DNA of 64,000 nt. Source: Epichloe hybrida (Eukaryota > Ascomycota > Sordariomycetes > Hypocreales > Clavicipitaceae). The stretch spans positions 5,580,001 through 5,644,000 of the forward strand of contig JAFEKR010000001.1 in assembly GCA_019022495.1 (NCBI GenBank), written 5' to 3'. Below are positions 43,074-53,930 of the stretch, piece by piece. The stretch's first letter is position 1. The number at the start of each line of letters is the position of its first letter. Below the pieces are notes generated by a model. The model searched no databases, had not been told where the DNA came from, and saw only the letters and a program-made list of their open reading frames with translations. The position numbers and the translations under genes were made by a program.

Positions 43074-46000
43074 TCAAATACCTTTGAACAATTGTCTCGC
43101 ACACTTTGAGCTCGGTGTGCCATATTCTCCTGGGACGATTTGTGTCGAAAAGGCTCGCGTCTGCACTTGTGTCACTGCTCTCGGAAGTACTCTCCGATTG
43201 GCCCCAAAATTTACGCTGTCGTGGCTATCAGCACGCATCATCTCGATGCCTAGCTTGGAACTGGGAAGGACTGATTTGCCCTGCAGTGGCTTGCTGCTAC
43301 GGCGTCGGTGCCTTCCTTTCGTACCGCCAGTCTCTTCATCCTCGTCATCTGCAGAATCTGTGCCCTCCAGGCCTTTTTTGTCGCCGCCGCTTTCACTCCT
43401 CGGCCTTGTTCGATCCCCGGAGCGAACGTTCTCTATCTGAGCAGGAGCAGATTGTTGCGTCAGGAGCGTCGGAGTGGGGTTGGGTGGTTCGCAGGCGCCC
43501 GGAAGAATGTCGCCTTCAGCAATACCGAGGCCCCCTTCATCCCAGTCGCCCGTTTCTTTCCGACCGACCACGAACGGGGCGTCATCTGTGGTGACGGACT
43601 CTGAGTCTCCGAACATGCTGGACGTGATGGAATCTTCGCGGCTGGACATCATGGCAGACGAGTGGCGTCCGGGAAAAGCGGACAGGCTCGATGATGGGCT
43701 GTCATCTGACCGCGGATTCGTCTTCTTGAGACCAGTGGGCAACGGGCATGGCAATGGTCCTGACATTGTTCGACTGGGGGATGAAGGTCGCCATTGACAA
43801 AGATTTCGCAGAACCTCGCTCAACTTGGACGAGCTGATGGGCTTCTCGATCAATGAGTCGAAATAGTGCGGCGCTTGCAGCTCCTTAAGATATGCAGTTA
43901 TTGCCACGATTGGAGTGTGTGAATTGGCATTCTTTGTTTCTCGAATCATTCGTGCCACATCTGCTCCACTGATCTGTGGCAGCTTGTACTCTAGGAAAAT
44001 GACGTCGAACTGGATCTCGCTCATGGAGTATCGGACGGCCTCGGAGCCATTCGCCACAGAAATGGTCCTGCATCGCAGCTTTTCGAGGAGCTTTTCCATC
44101 ACCATCCTCGAAACAGGATGATCTTCGCAAATCAACACGTCAAGAGGCCTGAAAGTCGGGCTGTTGTCAAATGCGATTTGGGAAAGCCGACGTGAGCTTT
44201 GCCTGCGGCGTTGCACTCGTAGCAGCGCGTTGTGCTTGTCTCCTTCATTGTCAGATGACGATGGAGACATGTCAAAAACTTGACTCCTCCGATTGCGATG
44301 GTGTTGAAGCACGTCGGATGCTACAGGGCTGGCCTCATTGGACCCAACTGTCAGCGATCGTGAACGTGTTGTTGAGCCACTGCCATGTCGTGGAGTTGAC
44401 ATGAACTTCTGAGGTGAAAGAGCCAAGGGGGCCGGTGTCGTGCCACGACCTTTGATGGGCGATGATGCAACTGTCGAGGCGGCTTTGGTCAGGCTGGGTG
44501 GTACTTTGGGCACATCTAGTCCGGATGAAGGATGCAGCGCTGCGCCTGACTGATGCGAAAGACTTGATGAGTTACTTGACGCTTTTCTTCGACCCTCGGC
44601 TCCCTGCCCAGCCACGAACGATACCAGCAAGGGTGACGAGGGCTGAGACATGCGACTGGGAGACGAGTTCGAGTGACTGTATCCCGAAGGAGATTGGGGG
44701 CGGTTGTTTGCTTTGGCATTAGAAACAGAGCGGTGCAGATGAGTAGACAAAACAGGGCTTCCGTCAAGTGAAGGTGCTGGAGACGAAATATTTGCCGGCG
44801 CTCCAGGGCTGATGGAAGAATGTTTACTTTGGGCAGCTAGAGCGTCAGCCCGTAGTTTCTGAATCACATCCTTATTCGCCTTTTCAAGAACTGGCAGATT
44901 CTTGAAAGTGAATGAACCAAAGTCGTCGTTGCCAATTGTTTCGCTTAATCTTCTCGACTTCAAATCTCGAACATGAGGCGGGATATGAAGTGGCATCAGC
45001 TTGCGGTTCATGGAGTTGACTTGAGATCGCACTCGTGACAGAGCATCGTGAGGCCGGTCGGCATATTCTGTTCCGCCCCCGGAGGATTGAGGAGACATCT
45101 GGTCCTCCATCTCCTCGGCAAAAGATTGCAAAACAGCACCTCTAGCATCAAAATATTCCGTGTCCTCGGGATTTTCTGGCTGAGGAACAAATTGAGCCTC
45201 ATCCTCGAGCAAAGTTTGCCAGTTGATTCCCTCGAACCAAGGATGACTTCGAACCTCTTCTCCACCAGAAGCAAACTTTTCATCTTTGTTTGATCCCAGG
45301 CGCTCCTTTGGATCCATACATAAAAGCTTGTTGATAAGGTCTTTCGCTTCGGCCGATACAGGTTCACAGTCCGCTTCGTCTGGCCATTGAATTCTGCGAG
45401 CCAATATGTTCTCAAAAACTTGCTCAGCTTCATCTGCATGAAACGGTGGAATGCCATATAAAAACTCGAACATGATGCAGCCCACTGACCACCAATCACT
45501 CGTTTCGTCTTGCTTGTCTCCTTTGATAGTTTCCGGTGCCAGATAGTCCGGAGTGCCAACAAAGCGGCGATTTGTATTTTCAGGATCGAAGAGTGCCATC
45601 GGGGGCGGCATCATGTTGGATGGGGGAAGTGAATGTCGGACATGCCCGTCCACGCTAGCTCGAGTGTTGGATTGACCAACAGCCATGTCGGGTGAGCCTT
45701 GAAACACGGCTTCTTCATCTACATGTATTTTGGCACCGAGAGGTTGGGATCCCGGGTCAGAATCACCCAGGGAGAAGGAGTTCAGCAAGTGAGTCAGAGA
45801 GTCGCTACCTCCGCTGTCGCTTCGACGTCCACTCGAAACCCAACGATTTTCCGGAGGCATCGAAGAAAGGCTGAAATAAGAGGGCTGGCTTGTGCTACCC
45901 ATCTCTGGCGTCACTAGTGGTGTTCCGGTAGGGGAATGATGGTGGCCATGGAGGTCAAGCGATGTTGATCGAGAGGAAGCCATAGATGTAGACCTAGCGA

Positions 46001-48738
46001 AAGGGCCATGTTTGAGCAAATCAGGCGTCGTGTCTGTGGTTTCACTGTTCAGTGCACGTTTCTGTCTGCCGACAAGTCCCATTCGCGACAGGCCGAAGTC
46101 CGTCAGCTTCAGGTGACCTTTTTGATCAATGAGCAAGTTGTCTGGTTTGAGGTCACGATGAATGACGTCCCTTTCATGGAGGTGTTCAACTCCAAGGACG
46201 ACTTCGCCGAGGTACTTCTTGACCCAATCTTCTGGAAGTCCGCCGAGTACCTTGATCAGAGACGCACAATCGCCGCCGTTGAGATATTCCATGACAAGAT
46301 AGAGATAGTCTTTGCTGGAAAAGGTCCAGTAAAGCTTTGCGACAAACTCGCTCTGGCCTTGCCACATCATAATGGCTCGCTCTGCTTTGACATTGCCCAC
46401 CTGGTTTTTCGCAACCATGTCCGCTTTTTTCAAAACTTTGATGGCAAAATATTCGCCTGTGGACTTCTTCTTTGAAAGATACACACTACCAAATGCACCT
46501 TTGCTGATTGGCTTGATTATTTCGAAATCCTTGATAGACGGTTGTGCGGCGCGGGCTTGGTGAGGTGCTTGGCCAGAGCCTAGTCGTGGCGACGATGGCG
46601 CCCGCATAGCGTATTCTGATATTGCCGCCGAAGATTGCCTTCTGTGATGGCGCACTGGGTGAGAAACGGGCGAGCTGAATTCGCTGGTTGGGAACATTGG
46701 CGAAGCTTCTGGAGAAGTCACGCCCTCTGGACAGGGAATGACACGCGGTTTGATTCGAAGCGGGGAGGCCGGCTGAGTTGAACGAGAAGGCGACTCCTGT
46801 CTTCGAGGGGACGATGTTCCCGGTAGGACAAGACTTCGTCGATGATGCCGTCTAGTGCTTGCCGCGCGCCGCAAATCGCCAAACTCGGAGATGGGGGATT
46901 CTGTCCTGGGTGCATTCCGTGAAGTCACAGAGGACGAGCGGAAGCTTCCGTCGCCGTCAGCAACCTCCGTCTCATACAGAAGGGATGATCCTCTCCTAGT
47001 GTGGCGAGATTGACCAGCGGGAACGGAACCACTGTCAACAGTTGACCGTGGCGTAGGAAACTCCCTTGGACTACTGGACCGAGTTGACTCAATAAAAGAC
47101 GTGGGTCGCGAGGGAATCGACCCGCCACCAAGATCCATTTGACGCAGGGCCGCTGCCAAGGCAGATGGGCTTGAGATGGATTGTTTGGGTATATCATCAG
47201 CGGAGCGACCACGAGGCTCTTCATTCATTTCGACGACCGCCTCACTCTCTGGGAGACACTCTTGAGGGGTTTCATCGGTTTCATCTTCGGTGGAATCACT
47301 AAGTCTGCCAGCAGCGATCCTCGCCGCCTTTCTCATTGCTTCATCTATGCAATCCTGCACAAGAACAGCCATTTCGATGCGGATTCGCTCGGCATATTCG
47401 ATGATCTTGCGGTGTCGTAAAACGGCGTCAACTTTGGCTCGTGCTACTTTTTCAGTGTCGGAACACAGCAGAGCCAAACCCTGCTCTTGTTCCAATGTAT
47501 TGGTGCTTGGTGACTGCCATTGTAGAACCTGGAATATCCTAGACTCGGACTGCGGAGACTGTGTGCGAAATTCCTCATCGTCTTGTTGAGATGTCTCTTT
47601 CAAAGCTGGAGTGCTGATCTCAATGGCAGTATCACAGAGGTCCATGAGCAACTCCACGATGCGGGCTTGCGGTCTACGAACCGCGAATGATCGGGCTCTA
47701 GAGTGACCGAATCCACTGGTGCGCTCGCGGGATCGTGCCAAAGATGTGCCGGGGGATGATTGAGCAGACGGTGACGGCCCAATGGGCATGCCTTTGTATT
47801 CTGACATTGGGCTGGACTGCGGCTCCCCGATCATGGAGCGACTCTTTCTGGCCTCAAGTTCGTCAAGTACCTTGACAATCGAATGCCGATGTTCGGTCAA
47901 GTTCTCCTGGGCCATTTGGACATCCATTTCTGCACGGTGTTCTTGCAGACATAGATCCGTGTGCTTTTCAAACCACCAAGGAGGAATGTATCGTTCGCAA
48001 ATACGACATAAAACGGAAGCGGGTGGATCACGCGTCTGCGCCTCGTCCGCACCAGATTCAGCGAGCTGCGTAAGATAGCTGGCTAACAACTCAGCGCCGG
48101 ACCCCAACGAATCGACGATGAGATCTGGGAGATCGATTTGGATTTCCTGCGGCGCAGTCCATGGGCGAAGCATCCACATTGTCTAACCCTGTTAGTAATC
48201 CATTCTTGAGAATCTGTTTTTACGAATTGAAAGATGATGTGTAGCTTACATGACTCTCTCCTCCGGATGCACTGTCGTACACCATAATGCCTTGAGCTTC
48301 GAGATGAGCAATACGAGAGTCCAGGCCGTGAACTGAATGGTCGTCTCCTACTAGTTCACTCATGTTCCGCAACTTTGACAAAGGTCCTAGTTGAACGGAG
48401 AATCGAATTCTATAGCTCTTTGAATCATCCTTCTTCATCGTAACCACCATGTCGGTGAAGACATTTTTGTTGTCACTGACGATAAGATCTGATATATGTT
48501 TGCCATGTATCTCATCGATAGGCGTGCCGACAACATCCGACCAAGATGGGCTGACCCATTTCACAGTGCCATCGAGATTCAGGTCGACAATTGCATTCAA
48601 GGTTGATTCTGCCGCCTCACGGAGCTCCTCACGCTCGTTACGGATATCCTGGCTCAGAGTTCGTTCCATAGGGATGGCTTGTTGAACTCGCAATGACGAT
48701 ACGGCCGGCACGGCCAGCGGGGTGGGGGGTTGTTCCAT
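43074..48738 (-). CDS. rim15: Rim15-type PAS / protein kinase / response-regulator protein
   Basis: Exon 1 is 48738-48250 and exon 2 is 48182-43074, across a 67-nt intron (donor GTAAGC; acceptor GGGTTAG, since the earlier CAG would hit a stop), 1,865 aa. Order of parts: PAS domain (about 35-110, NAIVDLNLDGTVKWVSPSW); C2HC finger near 221-240 (CRICERYIPPWWFEKHTDLC); AGC-type kinase about 714-1149 with GAFGSVY, IHRDLKPDN, DFG and GTPDYLAPE, split by an insertion of about 180 residues between DFG and APE as in Rim15/Greatwall kinases; and a C-terminal receiver domain about 1507-1624. Rim15 integrates TORC1, PKA and Sch9 inputs and promotes quiescence, stress tolerance and development through endosulfine-type substrates. 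The receiver has ICEDH, an ITAYL Thr and the IEKP Lys, but Glu instead of the phospho-accepting Asp (VIFLEYKLP). Confidence 0.95.
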
Positions 48739-50132
48739 GATGAGCCGAGATTATTCTGACTCATCCACTGTTCTTTTGAATCTGTGCGGATCGGTCTTCT
48801 GAGCCAATATAGGGGGAGTCGACACTCGAAAATCGCTCGAGACGGGGGTCTTCGAAGGGTACCGTGATCTCAGGGAAGACCCGCGAGTCTGGCAGAGGCG
48901 CCAGAACTATGCCACCGCGGGACTCGAAAACATGACTGGCAGTCGGTAACGTCGTGATTTCTCGCAACTGTTGGGAGTGATTCGACGGGTCGCGTGGCTC
49001 AGGAACACACAGGAGCACGTGGGATCACTCTCAGGACGGCAACAGGCACGACAGGGCCCTGCGGGGAGCAAACGGGCAACGCAGCGGCAGGAACCGCTCG
49101 GCTGCTCGGAGGCTGTGATTTCGTGGTCGATTAGCGAATTTGGATGCAAATACCTGGCTCTTCGTCAATTTGTGGTCGATGGGGAGGAAAAGACGACACG
49201 ACCGGCGATATGGGGCTCGAGAAAGCAAGAGGACCGATACCTCTTGCTCACGGTCGTTGCTGGCAGAACTTCCCAGATGCCGTGTGGTCGCGTTAATATC
49301 CTCTCATGACACATTAAGCGGGGAAAGTTTTCTCTCAGCCAATCACGGCACACCGCCTTCACGACTTAGCATTACACGCAAGCAGATTTGGCATCGGCCT
49401 ATTTGTCAAATTGTCATGCTTTCAAGGGGATCAAGGGGATCAAGGGGACCCCTCGCTAACTTTCCGGGCTATGAGTTCTCCACTTCTGCAAATGCCGAAC
49501 AAACTGTAACGCTGCCGCAGTCACCACCTTATGCATGCGAGTCAATCCATCCATCTGATATTAAAATACCACACAACTTCGGAGTGGCAGTGATGGCGAC
49601 TTGTTTCTGTAGTAGACTGCATTCTTGTCGAGCTCAGCCTATACGATTACTCCGCACTCAAATCCGAATAGCCCAAACTGGCCGAATCTGGCTGTCTTAT
49701 GTTCATCCTGTCTCACGGAGGCATTCGAGCTGCCATCAGGTTGGATGCTGGTTTTTGCCAATTGTAGTCCGTAAGAAGAAACATATCGGGGCGTTGATCC
49801 ACGCTCTTCGATGCCACACGAGCCATCTTGCCTTGCCTTGAGTTCTGAGTGTGGCCACTGACAAGGGACTCACATCCTCATACTAACTAACATTCCAGGA
49901 CCCCGAAGGAGACGGGAGGGCCTGGATGTGGAACATGTTCCTCAGAGGAGGCTTGCCAGAGAACCAGCATGGTCTACTTTATGCAGCACAAAATGCTAGC
50001 CAGAAGCCACTCATTTGCACAGTCAAATCGTACAAGCCCGAGCATCCCGTGACCATGCCATAGGATGATAGCCTCTGCATCACACCCTCAATTGAAGCGC
50101 TTGCACTCGGTTCCCTGCAAGCATGAGGAAAA
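48739..50132. other. Promoter of rim15 and 3' flank of the acyltransferase gene
   Basis: About 1.4 kb. It contains a short tandem GATCAAGGG repeat (49428-49449). A 233-codon plus-strand frame (49140-49841) shows no domain or codon pattern and is not called. Confidence 0.5.
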
Positions 50133-51178
50133 TCATGACGAGGCGGTGACGGCCCATGCTTGTTTATGGGACTCGAGCCAGTCGCCCTTTTCAACCCACC
50201 TCTTCTCTAGCCACCGCGCCAAATGCTCGTCAGATTCTGGCAAAGACTCAAGAGGGAAACGCCTTGCATGGATATGGAACTTGAACTTTGAGTTGCTGCT
50301 CAACTCCGGCTTGCTTAACGTCTCCCACATGGAGGGTGCTTCGTGAAAGACACCGTCACATTGATACGCAATGGTGAAATCATACACAGCTTTGACATGC
50401 GGAGCCCTTCGAAGATGCTGAACAGTAGCGACGAAGCCTTTCGTACGAGGGTAGAGCAGGTTTTTCGGCTGCGGTTTGTCAGATTTCTTGCACCAAACCT
50501 GTGACTCCTCAAACTTCTTAGTTGTAAAACGAGTTGCTTCGCTGAAGCTGATTAGCCCTGGGAATAAGTTAGACTAGGTACCAAAGTGAGAATAGAACCC
50601 AATAGAGGAAAAAGTTCAGTTGGAAACGGACAGAGCCAGCGCTCTAGTAAGCATCACGATGGCTTCAAAACAAGACAGGACTGACAGGTAGGGAATTCAT
50701 CGTCGACAATGCCTGAAAAGACACGATCCAGTTCGGATTTGTCCTTGAGCCAATTCCGACTCACAAGGGGCATGCCCATTGCCCAAAGGCCCCAGCCTAG
50801 GAAAGGTACAGCCTTGAGCTGGCTCTTGGCAAAATACCGACAGTAACCCAGCATCCCAGAGCGTTGGGCCAGCGCCTGAATCATGTAGAAGTCGGACCAT
50901 GCGACATGGTTGGCAACCACAATTGCTGATTCTCCCTTGGGCAGGGGATCTCCGGATGTTTCAATGCGAGCTCCATTGAAGGACTCGAAAATAAGCTGGA
51001 TCCATGCCCACACAGACAATGCTATCAGAGATGACGCATCATAGACGGACCTCGGAGCAAAGAGTGCCAGAGGCAGAAGCAGCGACAGCAGGATGTCAGC
51101 CAGTAGCAAATACAAGACCCATGGCAGTGTGATCAAGATTCCCCTCGAATGGGCCCATGCAGGAGTGTGGCGAGCCAT
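50133..51178 (-). CDS. PlsC-type acyltransferase (lysophospholipid/glycerolipid, Cst26-like)
   Basis: Exon 1 is 51178-50686 and exon 2 is 50557-50133; the 128-nt intron has the less common donor GTCAGT and a TTCCCAG acceptor (phase 1), 305 aa. N-terminal membrane spans (ILITLPWVLYLLLADILLS and a second) precede the acyltransferase motif NHVAWSDF at about residue 91 (catalytic His and Asp of NHx4D). Motif II-type RYFAKSQLKAVPFLGWG follows. The third motif, normally PEGTR, reads FSEATRFT. The family acylates lysophospholipids or glycerol-3-phosphate derivatives at the ER; the specific acceptor cannot be told. The closest layout is yeast Cst26 and AGPAT-like enzymes. An in-frame ATG at 51364 would prepend a Pro/Gln-rich stretch encoded by a C-rich tract; I prefer the start at 51178. 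Confidence 0.88.
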
Positions 51179-51999
51179 TGAAGCGGTTGGGGGTGTTGGG
51201 GGGTGTTGGGGTTGTTGGGGTTGTTGGGGTTTTTGGGGTGGTGGCTGTCGTGTTGTGATAGCGGTGGGAAACAAACACACCCAGGGGCTGCGGCAAGTTC
51301 GAAAGTGGTGCGTGAAGAGTGGTGGATGGGCTTGGTTTTGGGTCGACGTTCCTGGAAGCAACATTCATAATAATAAATGGACGGATGACGGATTGCAGCA
51401 GGTCATCTGGCTGGTCGTGCAAGCCCGTTGGTAGTCCTCTGATTGAACTCGATGATAATAGACATTTTCAAGCCCACCCACTCAGAAGCGTCAATCAAGG
51501 CGGGCGGCGCACGCAGGGCACATTCATTCGATGGGGTCGGCCGGAATTACATATTGATGTCATCTACGGAGTATTCTAGCGACTTGCTGCGAGTACCGAG
51601 ACACGCAAGACAGGGGAGTGACGACATGAAGCATCCGCTCTGCTCCGCGCGGAGCTCAGATTCAATCGAGCCTTGATTTGGATTTCAACACGGCACAACA
51701 TGGGACGACTGATACGCACCATGTATTCGAGTTGCATGCATCAAACACAATGTGATACGAGACTGGCCACCCGCCGATTGTTGGAAACGAACTTATTTCG
51801 ATGAGCTTGGCATGGTGCTTATTCAAGCTGACGTCTTCCTGGCCAGTTATGTAGTTCTGCCAGCTGTAATCCGTACGTAATAAGTCAGCCGGGCTGTCCG
51901 TGAACCCCGCCCGCTGTGAGCCTGTGACTGGCCCGTTGTCATCGCACCAACAAGACCACACTAGCTCCCCCGAGGGCACCACAACCAGCCATGATCAAA
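51179..51999. other. Divergent promoter region with G-rich tract
   Basis: Lies between the acyltransferase (minus) and the bZIP gene (plus). The plus strand at 51186-51244 has seven to eight runs of four to six G separated by TT/TGTT (TTGGGG-like). The motif TACGGA(G/T)TA occurs at 51565 and, reversed, at 51867. The first exon of the bZIP gene may begin somewhere in 51700-51999. Confidence 0.6.
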
Positions 52000-53446
52000 A
52001 TGGCGACTCGCCGCTCAATCTTGGATTTCTCCAAGTCATTGGCGGAGGAGAAGACTACCCGAGGTATGCGTTCATGGAGAATATCTGCGACGGATATCTG
52101 CGACAATGACGTTGTCGGCTGACAGTGCTTTATAAGAGGGCAATCCACCTAACAGACGAGGACCGAAGCCTGATAGCAAGCCTGCTCTCACCCGCAGGCA
52201 AGAACTGAATCGTCAGGCACAGAGGTGCGCATGTTTCCTCCATGATCTGAGATGTAGAATTGGGCTGACAATTAACAGATAGAACTCATCGTGAACGCAA
52301 GGAGCTTTACATCAAGGCTCTAGAAGACGAAGTGCTGAGGCTGAAGGAGCTTTCAAGTAATACGTCGCAGAGCAAAGAAAGACTTGTCACTGAACACAAG
52401 TATCTGAAGATACTGTTGACCCAACATGGCATCCCGTTTCCACCATCTGGCGACCATGACGACGGACCCAGTCCTGGTGCTGCTGGCGCCAGTTCAAACA
52501 ACAGTGCCGCCCCAGCATCTTATGCTTCATTCTCTCCTGGATCACAATCCGGCGCATTAACTGGGCAGTCTGCGAACTTCCAATCCATGTCTGGCCAGCA
52601 GATGCGCGGCGCATCGCAGCAGCCCTCAAAGAAAGGCGTTGATTTCGAACAAGCCGGCATTGATTTTGTTTTAACGTACGATAACTCCGCTTCCTCATGG
52701 GCCTACCTCCCGCCTCCTCCAGGGTGACAAAATGTATTGTTCTGGGAAGAGGATCCCGTTTTTGGCCACGTTGGAGAGTGTGTGGAGGATAGTTTACTAA
52801 CGGTGTCGGCGTTGACCGATGAATCCAATAGACTCGAGAAGCCTTGTATGCAACACCTACCATTTCTCACCACCAGGTCCGAAGGTGGCGACCCCTGCGG
52901 GCACGCACTAATGAAAACATTTCCACCAGCGCCGTTCAGTAAACTATCATCACAGACTCCGTTCGGACACAGCCATACACGCGATTACGGAGATAAGACC
53001 AATCCCGGACAGGGGACGTGGGAGATTAGCATAGCTGATTTGTCAACGTTGCTCGACCTAAGCCATAAGCTTGACCTCGACGGCGAAATAACTCCTGTCA
53101 TGGCATGGGGGATGATTCTCAACCATCCACGGTTCGGGGACCTCAAGGCGGAGAGGACTTTGCTACAATTGCTGTGGAACTGGAATGCAAAGTTAGGTGT
53201 TATGGGTGAGTTCCGAGTGTTTCCCCCTCTCCTCTTCTTTTGTTCCCATAGAAACTGCAACAACCTTTTGCTCCAATACTTATGCGCTCATACAGGTTTG
53301 GTGCTGTTGTGGAGGGATTTGAGCTTCGGGATGCTTTTGAGAGCGTCTTGCCTTGCAGTCTTGGCCCACTGACACACCTTCGAGCGGACCGGCGCAATTT
53401 TGTGTACACTTCATCGGCAGCGTTCATGTCTGAGGCGAGTATCTGA
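52000..53446 (+). CDS. Yap-like bZIP transcription factor, frameshifted; first exon uncertain
   Basis: The core is clear: exon 52156-52225 (GPKPDSKPALTRRQELNRQ), intron 52226-52282, then 52283-52675, intron 52676-52831, 52832-53205, intron 53206-53295 and 53296-53446. The bZIP basic region reads NRQAQRTHRERKELYIKAL, with the NRxxQ..xR pattern of Yap-type factors, followed by a leucine-type heptad ending near HGIPFPP. Homology continues as FVLT-LEKPC, VMAWGMILNHPRFGDLKAE, then EDFA-like residues in another frame (DFATIAVELECKVRCYG), then FGAVVEGFELRDAFESVL. Restoring GAG for GAGAG at 53151-53155 joins the two halves, so a two-base insertion is indicated. The start is unresolved: ATG 52000 fits only with an acceptor at 52160 (ACGAG), whereas the better acceptor CTAACAG at 52155 matches a frame with no ATG and would need an upstream exon. 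Nuclear regulator; targets unknown. Confidence 0.7.
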
Positions 53447-53930
53447 CTTCTTTTCAGCGATGGCGTTTGGGGTCTTTGAATAATCTTTTTTTTCGTTCTG
53501 TAAATTTTTGAAAAGCCATGAACCGACTGCCACGGTATCACACACCCCCACCCAACACCACAATTGTCACAGAATGTAGTTGCAGGTAGTAATTTGGATA
53601 GACGCTGTCTTGCTTCCAATCTTGGGCGTGTCTGTGCAATGTTCGTATCAACATTTCAAGTACCTATGCATCGATCGCCATGTTGCCGTGCTCTCGATGG
53701 GAGTGCAGAACTGGAAATGTGGGATTGTGGGCGCCAGCTGCCAGCAGCTGGTGACGCGGGGCAACAAGTTTTCGGCACCGTGCCCCACACCCCACCACAA
53801 TTTCGTTCAACTTCGAGAGTCCAAATTCCCTGCCATCGCGAACCCGTCCAGATAATAGCCCACGTTGCTCTCTGCCATCCACACCTCCACGCGCCTGTGC
53901 TCGGAGTAGACGAACATCCAACCTGCAAGG
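53447..53930. other. Promoter/leader of eIF3d
   Basis: 484 bp between the bZIP stop and the eIF3d start. It contains the 3' UTR of the former. No gene or repeat is apparent. Confidence 0.6.

Noticed and set aside
49140..49841. 233-codon frame upstream of rim15
   Set aside because: No domain, no splice signals, sits in the rim15 promoter.
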